A DNA stretch of 64,000 bases from Anaeromyxobacter diazotrophicus (GTDB lineage Bacteria > Myxococcota > Myxococcia > Myxococcales > Anaeromyxobacteraceae), in the NCBI RefSeq assembly GCF_013340205.1, contig NZ_BJTG01000003.1:1-64000 (forward strand), written 5' to 3'. Positions 1 through 8,583 of the stretch are shown here, in pieces. The stretch's first letter is position 1, and each line of letters starts with the position of its first letter. The translations under genes were made by a program, and so were the position numbers. The notes under the pieces were generated by a model. The model was not told where the DNA came from, searched no databases, and saw only the letters and a program-made list of their open reading frames with translations.

Positions 1-540
1 CGCCCCGGGCTGTAGGGCGGGGGCTCGTCCCCCGCCGCCGTCGACCTCGACGCAGCCCGCCTCGATCGGCTTCGCGAGCGCGGTCGCCGCCTGCTCCGGC
101 CTCGGCAGCCGCCGCAGCCCCTCCCGCGGCGCTGGCCGTGGCTGCAGCGACGCGACGAGCTGCTCCGTCTCCACCTTCGTCTTGTACGCGGCTCGACCGA
201 CGAGCTCCTCCCAGTTCCCTTCCGTGAGCACGGGAGAGAGCACAGCCGCGGTGGACAGGGAGAGGCGCCCGACGCGCAGCGGCTCCGCGAGCCCTGGGAA
301 TCGGCGCAGCACGCGCATGGCGGCGATGCGCCGACCGGCGGCGCCCTCGCTCAGGTGGAGGGCGCGGACGCACCACTCCCACAGGGAAGGATATCCGGCC
401 TCGACCCAGGCCCGGCGCTGGTCGAAGACGTCGAGGTGGAGCAGGAACTCGACCTGGGTGTGGCGCTCGTGGCCGGCCAGCTCGGCCAGGCGGTGGAGGA
501 GGGCGACGGTGTCGAGGGAAGCGGGCGCGGCATCGGGCAT
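1..540 (-). CDS. HNH endonuclease family protein, 5' part (runs off left edge)
   Basis: The N-terminal 180 codons of a gene that continues past the left edge. It starts at an ATG at 540 and reads MPDAAPASLDTVALLHRLAE. The helical N-terminal domain (about residues 1-125) is the one that precedes a C-terminal HNH nuclease domain in an Anaeromyxobacter family resembling DUF222/HNH proteins; a proline-rich hinge begins near residue 130. The HNH domain itself lies outside the window, so nuclease activity is inferred from the second copy at 7392-8392. Over the first 124 residues the two copies differ at only about six positions. The frame is open to the edge, so this copy may be the intact one. The family's biological role is unknown. 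Confidence 0.8.
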   Translation of the reverse strand, partial: MPDAAPASLDTVALLHRLAELAGHERHTQVEFLLHLDVFDQRRAWVEAGYPSLWEWCVRALHLSEGAAGRRIAAMRVLRRFPGLAEPLRVGRLSLSTAAVLSPVLTEGNWEELVGRAAYKTKVETEQLVASLQPRPAPREGLRRLPRPEQAATALAKPIEAGCVEVDGGGGRAPALQPGA

Positions 541-695
541 GGAGACCTCCAGTGCGTGTTCGCTGACGGTAACACGCACTTTTCGAGCCTCCGGGAAGGC
601 CCTGGTCGCCCCTCCTGCCCGCAGTCCGCCGGCCCGCCAAGCCCACCGACGGCCGCTGAGGCGCATGCCCTTCGGAGATGTGACTGATGATGAGC
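541..695. repeat. Inverted repeat, left copy (HNH upstream region)
   Basis: This stretch is the non-coding part of an inverted duplication. Positions 541-610 match the reverse complement of 7320-7391, and 611-695 match the reverse complement of 6910-6999 with few mismatches. Together with the adjoining HNH genes it places long inverted repeats on both sides of the sixA-treY-malQ-gluQ block. About 320 bp present in the right copy (7000-7319) are absent here. No gene is seen between 541 and 749 besides these repeats. Confidence 0.7.
552..579. promoter_or_regulatory. Palindrome upstream of left HNH gene
   Basis: Perfect 9-bp inverted repeat, GTGCGTGTT at 552-560 and AACACGCAC at 571-579, with a 10-nt spacer. 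It ends 11 nt before the ATG at 540 on the minus strand. The same palindrome with the same spacer sits 13 nt before the other HNH copy (7351-7378). Its position suggests an operator or an RNA hairpin controlling translation of the nuclease; this is inference. Confidence 0.55.
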
Positions 696-749
696 CGCGG
701 AGCGGGGAGAGGGCCGGGGAGAGGGGCCTGTCTTCCCCGCACGGCGGCC

Positions 750-1190
750 TCAGCCCGGAGCCTCGAGCCACACCAGCCGGGCGCCGCGGGCTCCGAGCTC
801 CACCGCCGCGATGGTCCCGGGCTTCACCTTCTGCTCCTCGCCGGCGGCGAGCGCGACCGCCTGGGCGAGCTCGGGGTTGTGGCCCACGAGCGCCGTGCCG
901 GCGCCGGCGCGGCGGGCGAGCTCGAGCAGGGCGCGGCCGTCCGACGCGCCCGAGGCGAGCGCCGCCTCCTCGGCGACCGGCGCGCCGGTCACGCGCGCCA
1001 GGAGCTCCGCCGTCTGGCGGGCGCGCCGCAGCGGGCTCGTCGCCACCCGCGCCACGTTCATGCGGCCGGCGAGCGACGCCGCGAGCGCCTCGAACCGGGC
1101 GCGGCCCTCCGCGGTGAGGGCGCGGGCGGCGTCGCCGCCGCGGGCCGCGTGCTCCTCCGCCTTGCCGTGGCGCACCAGGTAGACGATCAC
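750..1190 (-). CDS. sixA: Phosphohistidine phosphatase SixA
   Basis: Histidine phosphatase superfamily protein of 146 residues, the usual length for SixA. Residues 3-9 read VYLVRHG, the RHG motif carrying the nucleophilic histidine. SPLRRARQTAE near residue 52 supplies the conserved arginine, and LVGHNPEL near residue 100 supplies the second catalytic histidine. It starts with a GTG that overlaps the treY stop codon by four bases, so translation is probably coupled. Family members remove phosphate from phosphohistidine in phosphorelay or PTS proteins. Why it sits at the end of a trehalose operon is not evident; the real substrate could be a small phosphate ester. Confidence 0.85.
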   Translation of the reverse strand: MIVYLVRHGKAEEHAARGGDAARALTAEGRARFEALAASLAGRMNVARVATSPLRRARQTAELLARVTGAPVAEEAALASGASDGRALLELARRAGAGTALVGHNPELAQAVALAAGEEQKVKPGTIAAVELGARGARLVWLEAPG

Positions 1191-4100
1191 CGGCGACCTC
1201 CCTCGACCCGGGCCAGGAGCGCCACCGGGAAGCCTGCGAACAGCTCGGAGAGCGCCAGGGTCTCCCCCGCGTGCCGGGCGCCGGTCACGATGTCCACGAG
1301 CGGCCCGGGGAAGCCGGCGGGCAGGACCAGCCGCCCGTCCCACCGGGGCGCGGCCGCGCCGGCGCCGTCGAGGAGCCCCAGCACCAGCCGGGGCGCCACG
1401 CACACGAGCGCCTCGCCGCGGCGCCGGCGCGCGAACGCCACCACCCGGTCCGCGTGCGGACCCTCCGCCGCGAGCGGCTGGTAGCTGCCCTCCAGGAAGA
1501 GCGCCGGGCGCTCGCGCCGCAGGAGGAGCCCCTCCCGCAGCAGCAGCAGCTTGGCGCGCCCGTCGCGCAGCGCCTCCGGCTGCGACACCTCGCGCGCCAG
1601 CGCCGCGCGCGCCGCCGGCCCCTCGCCGGCCCGGCGCGCCAGCTCCTCGACGAGCCGCGCGCGCAGGGTGAAGTCGATCGGGCGCCGGTTGTCCGGATCG
1701 ACGAGCGACAGGTCCCACAGCTCGCACCCCTGGTACACGTCGCAGGGGCCGGGCGAGCCGAGCTTCAGCGCCACCTGCGACAGCGACGAGAGCCGCCCCG
1801 CCGCCGCCACCCGCCGCGCGAAGGGGAGGAAGCTCTCCAGGAACTCGCCCGACGCCAGCACGCCCTCCACGAAGCGCGTCACCGCCTGCTCGTACCCGAC
1901 GTCCACGTGGGTCCAGCTGGTGCGGACCTTGGCCTCGCGCATCGCCTTCTGCATGTAGGCGGTCACGCGGGCGAGGTAGCACCGCGCCTCGCCGCACCCG
2001 GCGCGCGGCGGCGGGTCGGGGTAGCTCCCGAGGAGGGTCTGGTAGAGCAGGTACTCGTCGTTGCGGTCGGGGGCCGGCTCGCCCTCCACGTCCGTCTTGA
2101 ACTGCCGGTTCTGCCGGTGCCAGCGGGCCGTGAGCGCCCGCCACTCGCGGGGCACCTCGGAGAGCGCCGCCACCCGGACTCGCACGTCCTCGCTGCGCTT
2201 GGTGTCGTGGGTGGAGGTGGCGGCGAGCGAGCCCGGCCAGCGCTCGCGCCGGCTGGCGTTGAGCTCGTGGAAGGCCTGCGGCGGGGTGCCGAACTCGCGC
2301 GGCTCGCCGCCCACCTCGTTGAGCGAGACCAGCCGATCGTAGATGTAGAAGGCGGTGTCCTCGAGCGCCTTGGCGGTCACCGGCCCGGTGACCTGCTGCA
2401 GCTTCAGGGTGAACTCGAGCCACTCGGCCCGCTCGGCCGGGGAGAGGGCCTCGGGGTAGCGCAGGAGGAGCACGTCGCGCAGGAACTCGTAGATGGACGG
2501 ATCCGTCACCGGGCTGCGCCGGCGGGCCCGCTGCAGGGTGGCCTCGACGTACTGCCGGTCGCGCTCGTCCACCTCGCCCTCGGGCGTGACGTAGGTGCGG
2601 TAGATGGGGAAGTTCGACACGAACTCGACCAGCGCCCGCCGCAGCTCGTTGAGGGTGAAGTCGCGGGTCCGGCGGTTCGTCTCGCTGATCCGGTTGAGCC
2701 GCTGGGCGAGCATGTTGATCTCGCTCGCCATGGAGGAGGAGGTGATGAGGCGCTTCTTCCGGTAGGCGAGGTCGCCGAAGTCCTCGCGCAGCCCGATGAA
2801 GCGGGCGTAGCCCTCGGTCACGCTCTCCTCGGCCGCCCCATCCACGAAGAGCCCGCTCACCGCGGCCAGGAACTCGTAGCCGGTGGTGCCGTCGATGGCC
2901 CAGCTCTCCGGCATCCGCTCGCGGCCGGAGAGGATCTTCTCCGCGAGCACGAAGAGCGGGCGCGGCGGCAGCTCGCCCTCGGCCAGGCCCGCCTCGACGC
3001 GCGCCCGCAGCGCCGCCTCCTCGGCCGCCTCGAGCCGCGCCCCGCGCCGCTCGGCCAGCGCCCGCGCCTCCGCGAGCAGCGCCGAGGCCTGCAGGCGCCG
3101 GAAGTAGGCGGTCGGGTCGTACAGGCCGTCCGGGTGGTCGATGCGGAGTCCGTTCACCTGCCCGCGCCGGAACAGCTCGAGCACCAGCCGGTGCGCCTCG
3201 TCGAAGACGCGCGGATCCTCCATCCGGATGGCCGCCAGCCCGTTCACGTCGAAGAAGCGGCGGTAGTTGATCTCCTCGCCGGCCACCCGCCAGAAGGCGA
3301 GCCGGTAGGCCTGCGTGTCGAGCAGCCGGTCGAGCAGGTCGAAGCTGCGCGGATCGCCCACCCGCCCGTTGAAGAGGGCGACGTTGGCGTCGAGGTGCTC
3401 GCGGACCGCCGGGGAGGTCTCGCAGAGCGCGGCCAGCCGGCGCTTCGCCACCTCCTTCTCGCGCGCCCGCTCCGCCACCTTCTGCGGGTCGGTCTCCGAG
3501 CGCGGCGCGAGCTTCACGAGCGAGGTGCAGATGCTCTCCAGCTCCCACACGCTCGGCTCCTCCGAGCCGAGCTTCTCGCGCAGCTCCTCCAGCCGGTGCG
3601 CCAGCACCTGCGGGACCTGCCGGGGCGCCACCGGGAAGCGGTGGTCGAAGTAGGTGATGAAGAAGCTGCCGCCCTCCCGCACCAGGCGCAGCTCGCCCCG
3701 CTCGAGCACCACGCCGTACTGGTCGCCCAGGATGGGCACGAGGACCTTGTTCTCCAGCTCGGCCTTGAGGGGCCGCCAGTCCACGTCGAAGAAGTGCGCG
3801 TAGCGCGAGCTGGGGCCGTTCTCCAGCACCTCCATCCACCAGGCGTTCTGCGGGCCGACGCCCATGTGGTTGGGCACGAAGTCCACCAGCTGCCCGAGCC
3901 CGTGCCGCGCGAGCGCCTCGCACAGCCGCGCGTAGCCTGCGTCGCCGCCCAGCTCGCGCGAGATGCGGCCGTGGTCCACCACGTCGTAGCCATGGGTGGA
4001 GCCGGGGGCGGCCTCGAGGATGGGCGAGAGGTACACGTCCGTCACGCCGAGCGCGTGCAGGTACGGCGCCACCTCCGCCGCGCGGTCGAAGGTGAAGTCC

Positions 4101-4228
4101 TTCGTGAGCTGCAGGCGGTAGGTGGAGGCGGGCCGGCGCGAGGCGCAGCCTCCGTCCTTGGCCGCGGCCCGGAGCTCGCCGTAGAGGGCGTCGGAGGAGA
4201 GGGGGGGCTCGCCGGGGCTCGCGCTCAT
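1187..4228 (-). CDS. treY: Malto-oligosyltrehalose synthase TreY
   Basis: A 1013-residue GH13 enzyme that converts the reducing end of maltodextrins into a trehalosyl unit in the cytoplasm. Visible motifs are STYRLQL near residue 36, DFVPNHMG near 117, [10 protein letters not shown] near 359 (nucleophile region) and [10 protein letters not shown] near 673, the usual TreY order. Length is in the upper range for the family. It lies 3 bp downstream of malQ and overlaps sixA, so the three form one transcript. Its usual partner, the trehalohydrolase TreZ, and the debranching enzyme TreX are not in the window and must lie elsewhere if the pathway is complete. Confidence 0.95.
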   Translation of the reverse strand: MSASPGEPPLSSDALYGELRAAAKDGGCASRRPASTYRLQLTKDFTFDRAAEVAPYLHALGVTDVYLSPILEAAPGSTHGYDVVDHGRISRELGGDAGYARLCEALARHGLGQLVDFVPNHMGVGPQNAWWMEVLENGPSSRYAHFFDVDWRPLKAELENKVLVPILGDQYGVVLERGELRLVREGGSFFITYFDHRFPVAPRQVPQVLAHRLEELREKLGSEEPSVWELESICTSLVKLAPRSETDPQKVAERAREKEVAKRRLAALCETSPAVREHLDANVALFNGRVGDPRSFDLLDRLLDTQAYRLAFWRVAGEEINYRRFFDVNGLAAIRMEDPRVFDEAHRLVLELFRRGQVNGLRIDHPDGLYDPTAYFRRLQASALLAEARALAERRGARLEAAEEAALRARVEAGLAEGELPPRPLFVLAEKILSGRERMPESWAIDGTTGYEFLAAVSGLFVDGAAEESVTEGYARFIGLREDFGDLAYRKKRLITSSSMASEINMLAQRLNRISETNRRTRDFTLNELRRALVEFVSNFPIYRTYVTPEGEVDERDRQYVEATLQRARRRSPVTDPSIYEFLRDVLLLRYPEALSPAERAEWLEFTLKLQQVTGPVTAKALEDTAFYIYDRLVSLNEVGGEPREFGTPPQAFHELNASRRERWPGSLAATSTHDTKRSEDVRVRVAALSEVPREWRALTARWHRQNRQFKTDVEGEPAPDRNDEYLLYQTLLGSYPDPPPRAGCGEARCYLARVTAYMQKAMREAKVRTSWTHVDVGYEQAVTRFVEGVLASGEFLESFLPFARRVAAAGRLSSLSQVALKLGSPGPCDVYQGCELWDLSLVDPDNRRPIDFTLRARLVEELARRAGEGPAARAALAREVSQPEALRDGRAKLLLLREGLLLRRERPALFLEGSYQPLAAEGPHADRVVAFARRRRGEALVCVAPRLVLGLLDGAGAAAPRWDGRLVLPAGFPGPLVDIVTGARHAGETLALSELFAGFPVALLARVEGGRR

Positions 4229-4231
4229 CGC

Positions 4232-5788
4232 TCACCCGCCGAGGCGCCTCGACCGCGCCGCGAGCCGCCGCAGCCGCTCGGTCGCGGCGCGGTCGGCGGC
4301 GAGCGCGGTGACCTCGAGCGGCATGCGGTACGACCAGTTCGCGTCGGTGACGGTGCCCGGCACGTTGACCCGCTCGCGCGCGCCGAACGCGTCCTGGAAC
4401 GGGAGGAGGAGGAGGTCGCTGCCCGAGCCGTAGACGACGTCGAGCAGGAGGTCGCGCACCTGCGTGTCGAAGCGGTGCGGGCCCCGCGCCCGGAGCGGGC
4501 CCAGCGCGGGCAGGGCGAGCAGCGCGCGCCGCTCCGCCTCGCCCATGCCGTCGTACCAGTCGGCGAGCGCGTCGGTGTCGTGGGTGCCGGTGGTGCCCAC
4601 CGACAGCGCGGGCCAGGCGGCGGGATCCTTGAAGGGCTGGCCGGGCTGCTTCCACTCCCGCTCCCAGCGCAGGATCCGGTAGCCCGGGACCCCGCAGCGG
4701 GTGAGCGAGGCGCGCACGAAGTCGGGCACGGTGCCGAGGTCCTCGGCGATGACGCGGGCGCCCTCGGCGAAGATGGCGAGCATGCGCTCGCCGTTGGCGG
4801 TCTGCTCCGGCTCGGCGGCGGGGGTGAAGGCGGCGGGCCCGCCGTCGTTCGGCCGGTAGTAGGTGCGGTAGAGCCCGACCACGTGGTCGACGCGGTAGAG
4901 CCCGTACAGCTCGGCCGAGCGGCGCGCCCGCGCGGTCATCCAGGCGTGGCCGTGCTCCGCCATGGCCTCCCAGCGGTAGACCGGCAGCCCCCAGTCCTGG
5001 CCCGTGTCGCTGAAGGCGTCCGGCGGCACGCCCACCCGCGCGTCGAGGTCGAAGTCGAACGGGCGCGACCAGACGTCGGCGGAGTCGGTGGCGACCATGA
5101 AGGGCAGGTCGCCCATGAGCTCCACCCCGGCGGCGTTCGCCTCGCGCCGGGCGGCGTGCCACTGGAGGTCGAGCTGCCACTGCAGCCACCCGTGGTAGAG
5201 GACGCGCTCGGAGAGCTCGGCGCGCGCGGCCGAGAGCGCGCCCTCGGCGCGGTCGCGCAGCGGTGCGTCCCACGCCATCCACGGCCGCCCGCCGAAGCGG
5301 TCGTCGTGCAGCGCGACGAACAGCGCGTACGGCTCGAGCCAGCCGGCGTGCTCGCGCTGGAACGCCTCCAGCTCCGCCGCGCGCGGCGTGCGCCGGCGCC
5401 ACTCGACCTCGAGGAAGCTGCGGAAGGCGAGGTCGAGCGCCCGGGCCTTGAGCGCCCGCACCCGGGGCCAGGGCACGGCCGGCACGGCGCGCAGCGCGGC
5501 GAGCTCCTCCTGCTCGGCGGGCGTGAGCGCGTCGCGCCCGCCGGCGGCGGCGAAGTCCGGGAGGGCGTCCACGCCCGCGTAGACCGGGTCGAGCGCGAAG
5601 GCGGAGAGCGCCGCGTAGGGGCTCGACTGGCCGCGCGAGGCCTCGTGCGTCGGGAGCAGCTGCACCACCGAGAAGCCGGCGCGCGCGGCCCAGCGGGCGA
5701 ACGGCACGATGTCGGGGATCTCGCCCAGGCCCCAGCCGGATGCGCTGCGGATCGAGAACAGCGGGATGAGGCAGCCGGCCTGTCGCAT
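4232..5788 (-). CDS. malQ: 4-alpha-glucanotransferase (amylomaltase)
   Basis: GH77 enzyme of 518 residues that transfers alpha-1,4-glucan segments between maltodextrins. The N-terminus, LIPLFSIRSASGWGLGEIPD, is typical of bacterial amylomaltases. The catalytic triad regions are visible: YRVDHVVGLYRTYYRP near residue 298 (nucleophile Asp), VIAEDLGTVP near 347 (acid/base Glu) and GTHDTDALADWY near 404. It is the first gene of malQ-treY-sixA, which fits supply of maltodextrins of suitable length for TreY. Only 52 bp separate it from divergent gluQ. Confidence 0.95.
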   Translation of the reverse strand: MRQAGCLIPLFSIRSASGWGLGEIPDIVPFARWAARAGFSVVQLLPTHEASRGQSSPYAALSAFALDPVYAGVDALPDFAAAGGRDALTPAEQEELAALRAVPAVPWPRVRALKARALDLAFRSFLEVEWRRRTPRAAELEAFQREHAGWLEPYALFVALHDDRFGGRPWMAWDAPLRDRAEGALSAARAELSERVLYHGWLQWQLDLQWHAARREANAAGVELMGDLPFMVATDSADVWSRPFDFDLDARVGVPPDAFSDTGQDWGLPVYRWEAMAEHGHAWMTARARRSAELYGLYRVDHVVGLYRTYYRPNDGGPAAFTPAAEPEQTANGERMLAIFAEGARVIAEDLGTVPDFVRASLTRCGVPGYRILRWEREWKQPGQPFKDPAAWPALSVGTTGTHDTDALADWYDGMGEAERRALLALPALGPLRARGPHRFDTQVRDLLLDVVYGSGSDLLLLPFQDAFGARERVNVPGTVTDANWSYRMPLEVTALAADRAATERLRRLAARSRRLGG

Positions 5789-5828
5789 GTGCGGAGAGAC
5801 TGTGGCCCCCGACGCGCCGAGACAAGGC

Positions 5829-5840
5829 TATTTTGCAGAC
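5829..5840 (+). promoter_or_regulatory. Likely leaderless promoter of gluQ
   Basis: TATTTT at 5829-5834 is a good -10 box and is the only AT-rich run in the 52-bp malQ-gluQ gap. It ends 6 nt before the gluQ ATG at 5841, so transcription would begin at or within a base or two of the start codon. No Shine-Dalgarno sequence is present, which fits a leaderless mRNA. This is inference from spacing. Confidence 0.45.
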
Positions 5841-6827
5841 ATGAGGGACCCGCCGGCTCCGCCTGGCGCTCGCGGCCGCTTCGCGCCCAGCCCGACCGGG
5901 CCGCTCCACCTCGGGAACGCCCGGACGGCGCTCCTCGCCTGGCTGGCGGCGCGCTCGCGCGGCGCGGCGCTGGTGCTGAGGGTGGAGGACCTGGACGGCC
6001 CGCGCGTGCGGCCGGGGCTCGAGGCGCGCCTCCTCGAGGAGCTGCGGTGGCTCGGGCTCGACTGGGACGAGGGGCCCGACCGCGGGGGCCCGCGCGCGCC
6101 CTACCGCCAGTCGGAGCGGCTCGGCCGCTACCGCGACGCGCTCGACCAGCTCCGCGCCTCCGGCGCGCTGTACCCCTGCTTCTGCTCGCGCGCGGAGATC
6201 GCCGCCGCGTCGCAGGCGCCGCACGGTCCCTCCGACGAGGGGCCGCGCTACCCCGGCACCTGCCGGGCGCTCTCCCCGGCGGAGGTCGCGGCGCGGAGCG
6301 CGCGGCGCGCCCCCGCCTGGCGCCTGCGCGTCGCGCCCGGGGCGATCGCGTTCGACGACGGCGTCCACGGCCGGCGCGCCTTCGACGTGGCGGCCGAGAC
6401 GGGGGACTTCGTGGTGGCGCGCGCCGATGGGGTCCCCGCCTACCAGCTGGCGGTGGTGGTGGACGACGCGGCGATGGGCATCGAGGAGGTCGTCCGCGGC
6501 GACGATCTCCTGCCTTCGACCGCGCGCCAGCTCCTCGTCTACCGCGCCCTCGGCCTCGCGCCGCCCCGGTTCGCGCACGTGCCGCTCGTCCTGGGCGAGG
6601 ACGGCGCGCGGCTCGCCAAGCGCCACGGGGCGCTCTCGCTGGGCGAGCTGCGCGAGCGCGGCGCCGACCCGCGCGCGGTGGTGGGGCTGCTCGCCTCGCT
6701 GTCGGGCCTCGCCCCGGCCGGCGCCCAGGTCTCGCCCGCGGAGCTCGTCCCGGGCTTCGCGCTCGGGCGCCTCGGGACGGCGCCGGTGGTGCTGCGAGCG
6801 TCGGCGCTCGACGCGCTGGCGCCCTGA
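5841..6827 (+). CDS. gluQ: Glutamyl-Q tRNA(Asp) synthetase
   Basis: A 328-residue paralogue of glutamyl-tRNA synthetase lacking the anticodon-binding domain. It attaches glutamate to the queuosine base of tRNA(Asp). RFAPSPTGPLHLGNARTA (about residues 12-29) is the class I HIGH-like signature, and LAKRHGALSLGELRERGADP is the KMSKR-like loop region typical of GluQ. The zinc-site residues are visible as CFC in YPCFCSR and the YPGTC motif about 25 residues later. The ATG at 5841 is chosen because the family motif begins about 12 residues later; an upstream in-frame extension would run antisense into malQ. Confidence 0.93.
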   Translation: MRDPPAPPGARGRFAPSPTGPLHLGNARTALLAWLAARSRGAALVLRVEDLDGPRVRPGLEARLLEELRWLGLDWDEGPDRGGPRAPYRQSERLGRYRDALDQLRASGALYPCFCSRAEIAAASQAPHGPSDEGPRYPGTCRALSPAEVAARSARRAPAWRLRVAPGAIAFDDGVHGRRAFDVAAETGDFVVARADGVPAYQLAVVVDDAAMGIEEVVRGDDLLPSTARQLLVYRALGLAPPRFAHVPLVLGEDGARLAKRHGALSLGELRERGADPRAVVGLLASLSGLAPAGAQVSPAELVPGFALGRLGTAPVVLRASALDALAP

Positions 6828-6830
6828 CCC

Positions 6831-6904
6831 GAGGGGGCACCCCTCTCCAGCACGGCTCGAGACTCGCCGAGCGGATCGTCCCCTTCTCCCCGGCGGGGGA
6901 GAGG
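6831..6904. terminator. GC-rich hairpins downstream of gluQ
   Basis: GAGGGG-GCA-CCCCTC at 6831-6845 forms a short hairpin four bases after the gluQ stop. A second hairpin, CTCCCCGGCGGGGGAG, lies at about 6886-6901. Neither has a T tract, so a terminator role is only possible. The second element resembles the GC-rich GGGGAGAGGG repeats at 700-735. Confidence 0.3.
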
Positions 6905-6909
6905 GCCGG

Positions 6910-6999
6910 GGCTCATCATTCATCACGTCTCGACGAGGGCATGCGTCTCAGCGGCCGTCGGTGGGCTTGGCGGGCCGGCGGACTGCGGGCAGAGAGGGG
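6910..6999. repeat. Inverted repeat, right copy, outer part
   Basis: Reverse-complement match to 611-695 at the other end of the glucan/trehalose block. It is separated from the HNH-proximal part of the repeat (7320-7391) by about 320 bp of unique sequence. Confidence 0.65.
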
Positions 7000-7319
7000 C
7001 GCGGCAGGATGAGAGGACGGGCCCGCGCTGGCGGCCCGGCCTCGGACGGCAGGCGCTCCACGCGCGGCGGAGCCGCGCGTCCGAGACGGTTGCGCGTGCC
7101 CGGCTCACGACGGTGCTCTGAGGGTGAACCATGGTGCGGCCGGCAGCGCACGCCCCAACGGTGAAATGCTTTCGCGCTTGACCGAGTCACAGCTGAATCA
7201 CGCGCGCGGCCCGGCAACGCAACAGGATCGCCCTCCAGCGCGCCGCGTCCTGGGCCTGCGAGGTGCTCGGCGCCGTCGAGGGCGAAGTCGGCGGGCACCT
7301 CACGAAGACGCGCGGGCGC
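7000..7319. other. 320-bp segment present only in the right HNH repeat
   Basis: This segment interrupts the right repeat copy relative to the left one. It is bounded by the 9-bp direct repeat GGGCGCGGC at 6997-7005 and 7314-7322. It contains a perfect hairpin at 7060-7080 (9-bp arms, 3-nt loop) nested inside a 6-bp outer pairing (CTCGGA 7041-7046 with TCCGAG 7080-7085). I see no convincing gene. It could be a small insertion, or sequence lost from the left copy. Confidence 0.5.
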
Positions 7320-7391
7320 GGCGACCAGGGCCTTCCCGGAGGCTCGAAGAGTGCGTGTTACCGTCAGCGAACACGCACCGGAGGTCTCTCC
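7320..7391. repeat. Inverted repeat, right copy, HNH-proximal part
   Basis: Reverse-complement match to 541-610, differing mainly by two extra bases near the start codon. It contains the shared palindrome at 7351-7378. Confidence 0.65.
7351..7378. promoter_or_regulatory. Palindrome upstream of right HNH copy
   Basis: Arms GTGCGTGTT (7351-7359) and AACACGCAC (7370-7378) with a 10-nt spacer, followed 13 nt later by the ATG at 7392. It has the same arms and spacing as the left copy. Possible operator, or a hairpin near the ribosome-binding site. Confidence 0.55.
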
Positions 7392-8392
7392 ATGCCCGAC
7401 GCCGCGCCGGCTTCCCTCGACACCGTCGCCCTCCTCCACCGCCTGGCCGAGCTGGCCGGCCACGAGCGCCACACCCAGGTCGAGTTCCTGCTCCACCTCG
7501 ACGTCTTCGACCAGCGCCGCGCTTGGGCCGAGGCCGGCTACCCCTCGCTGTGGGAGTGGTGCGTCCGCGCCCTCCACCTCAGCGAGGGGGCGGCGGGCCG
7601 GCGCATCGGCGCCATGCGCGTGCTGCGGCGGTTCCCAGGGCTCGCAGAGCCCCTGCGCGACGGGCGCCTCTCCCTGTCCACCGCCGCGGCGCTCGCGCCG
7701 GTGCTCACGGAGGGGAACTGGGAGGAGCTCGTCGGGCGAGCGGCGTACAAGACGAAGGCGGAGACGGAGCGCGCCGGGCCACGCTCGAGCCGGTCGATGT
7801 CGACAGCTACTCGCTGCGGGTCACCGTCGATGCCGAGCTGAAGAAGGACCTCGACCAGCTGAAGTCGCTCCTGGCCCACAAGGTCCGGAACGGCGACCTC
7901 GGCGCGCTCCTCCGGGAGGCGGTGAAGTGCGCGCTCGAGAAGCACGGCAAGCGCCGCGGAGCGGTGGAGCCCTCGCGGGCGCGGAAGAGCCCCGCGCCGG
8001 CGGAGAAGGCAGCTGCCGCCTGCGGCCAGCGCGAGCCCATCCCGGCCGCGGTGCAGCGCGAGGTCTGGAAGCGGGACGGTGGGCGCTGCGCCTGGTGCTC
8101 GGCGGACGGCCGCCGCTGCGAGAGTACCTGGATGCTGGAGCTCGACCACATCCAGCCTGTGGCGCTCGGCGGGCGCAGCACCGCCGACAACCTGAGACTG
8201 GTGTGCCGCACTCACAATTCGCTGCACGCCCAGCAGGTCTTCGGCAGGGAGCACATGGACCAGTTTTGGAATGATGCGGACCGGAGCGCTCCACCCACCG
8301 CCGCTGGCGGAAGCACTTTAGGGGCGTGCGGCGAGGGCGCGCAGATCGCTGGCCAGACGCCGACGCCGGGCCGGCGAGGTACCGGATCGTGA
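7392..8392 (+). pseudogene. HNH endonuclease family protein, frameshifted and internally deleted
   Basis: Second copy of the HNH gene. The N-terminal domain reads MPDAAPASLDTVALLHRLAE from 7392 to about 7770, where the frame breaks after AYKTKAETE. The remaining domain continues in another frame from about 7775 as LEPVDVDSYSLRVTVDAE to the stop at 8392. The hinge seen in the left copy is missing at the junction, so a deletion as well as a frameshift is likely. The HNH module is intact: WKRDGGRCAW, ELDHIQPVALGG, and NLRLVCRTHN. As read, a full-length protein cannot be made. A separate C-terminal product is conceivable but has no clear start signal. Positions 8393-8583 downstream hold no gene that I can see. 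Confidence 0.75.
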
Positions 8393-8583
8393 GCCGATCT
8401 CGCGGGAGGCGCCGCGGCCGTGGGGTGACGCCTCGCCGGCGCCGCTCGCCGGACAGTGCCCTCGCTCGACGGCGCGGCGGCCGCAAGACGCACGCACCTC
8501 TCTGCCGGCTGGGAGGGGCCACGGGGAAGACTTGTGGCCAATCGTGAGCGGACCGGGCGAGGCGGCGGCGTTACGAGAGTCGG

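Noticed and set aside
750-7012. Two very long open frames (over 1900 codons) on either strand across the treY-malQ region
   Set aside because: They lie in non-coding frames opposite or alongside treY, malQ and gluQ. High GC removes stop codons, and the translations are Arg/Ala/Pro/Gly-rich with no family motifs.
541-7391. Inverted HNH repeats as ends of a composite transposon
   Set aside because: No transposase, no terminal inverted repeats beyond the HNH units and no target duplication were seen; the enclosed genes look like normal chromosomal metabolism.
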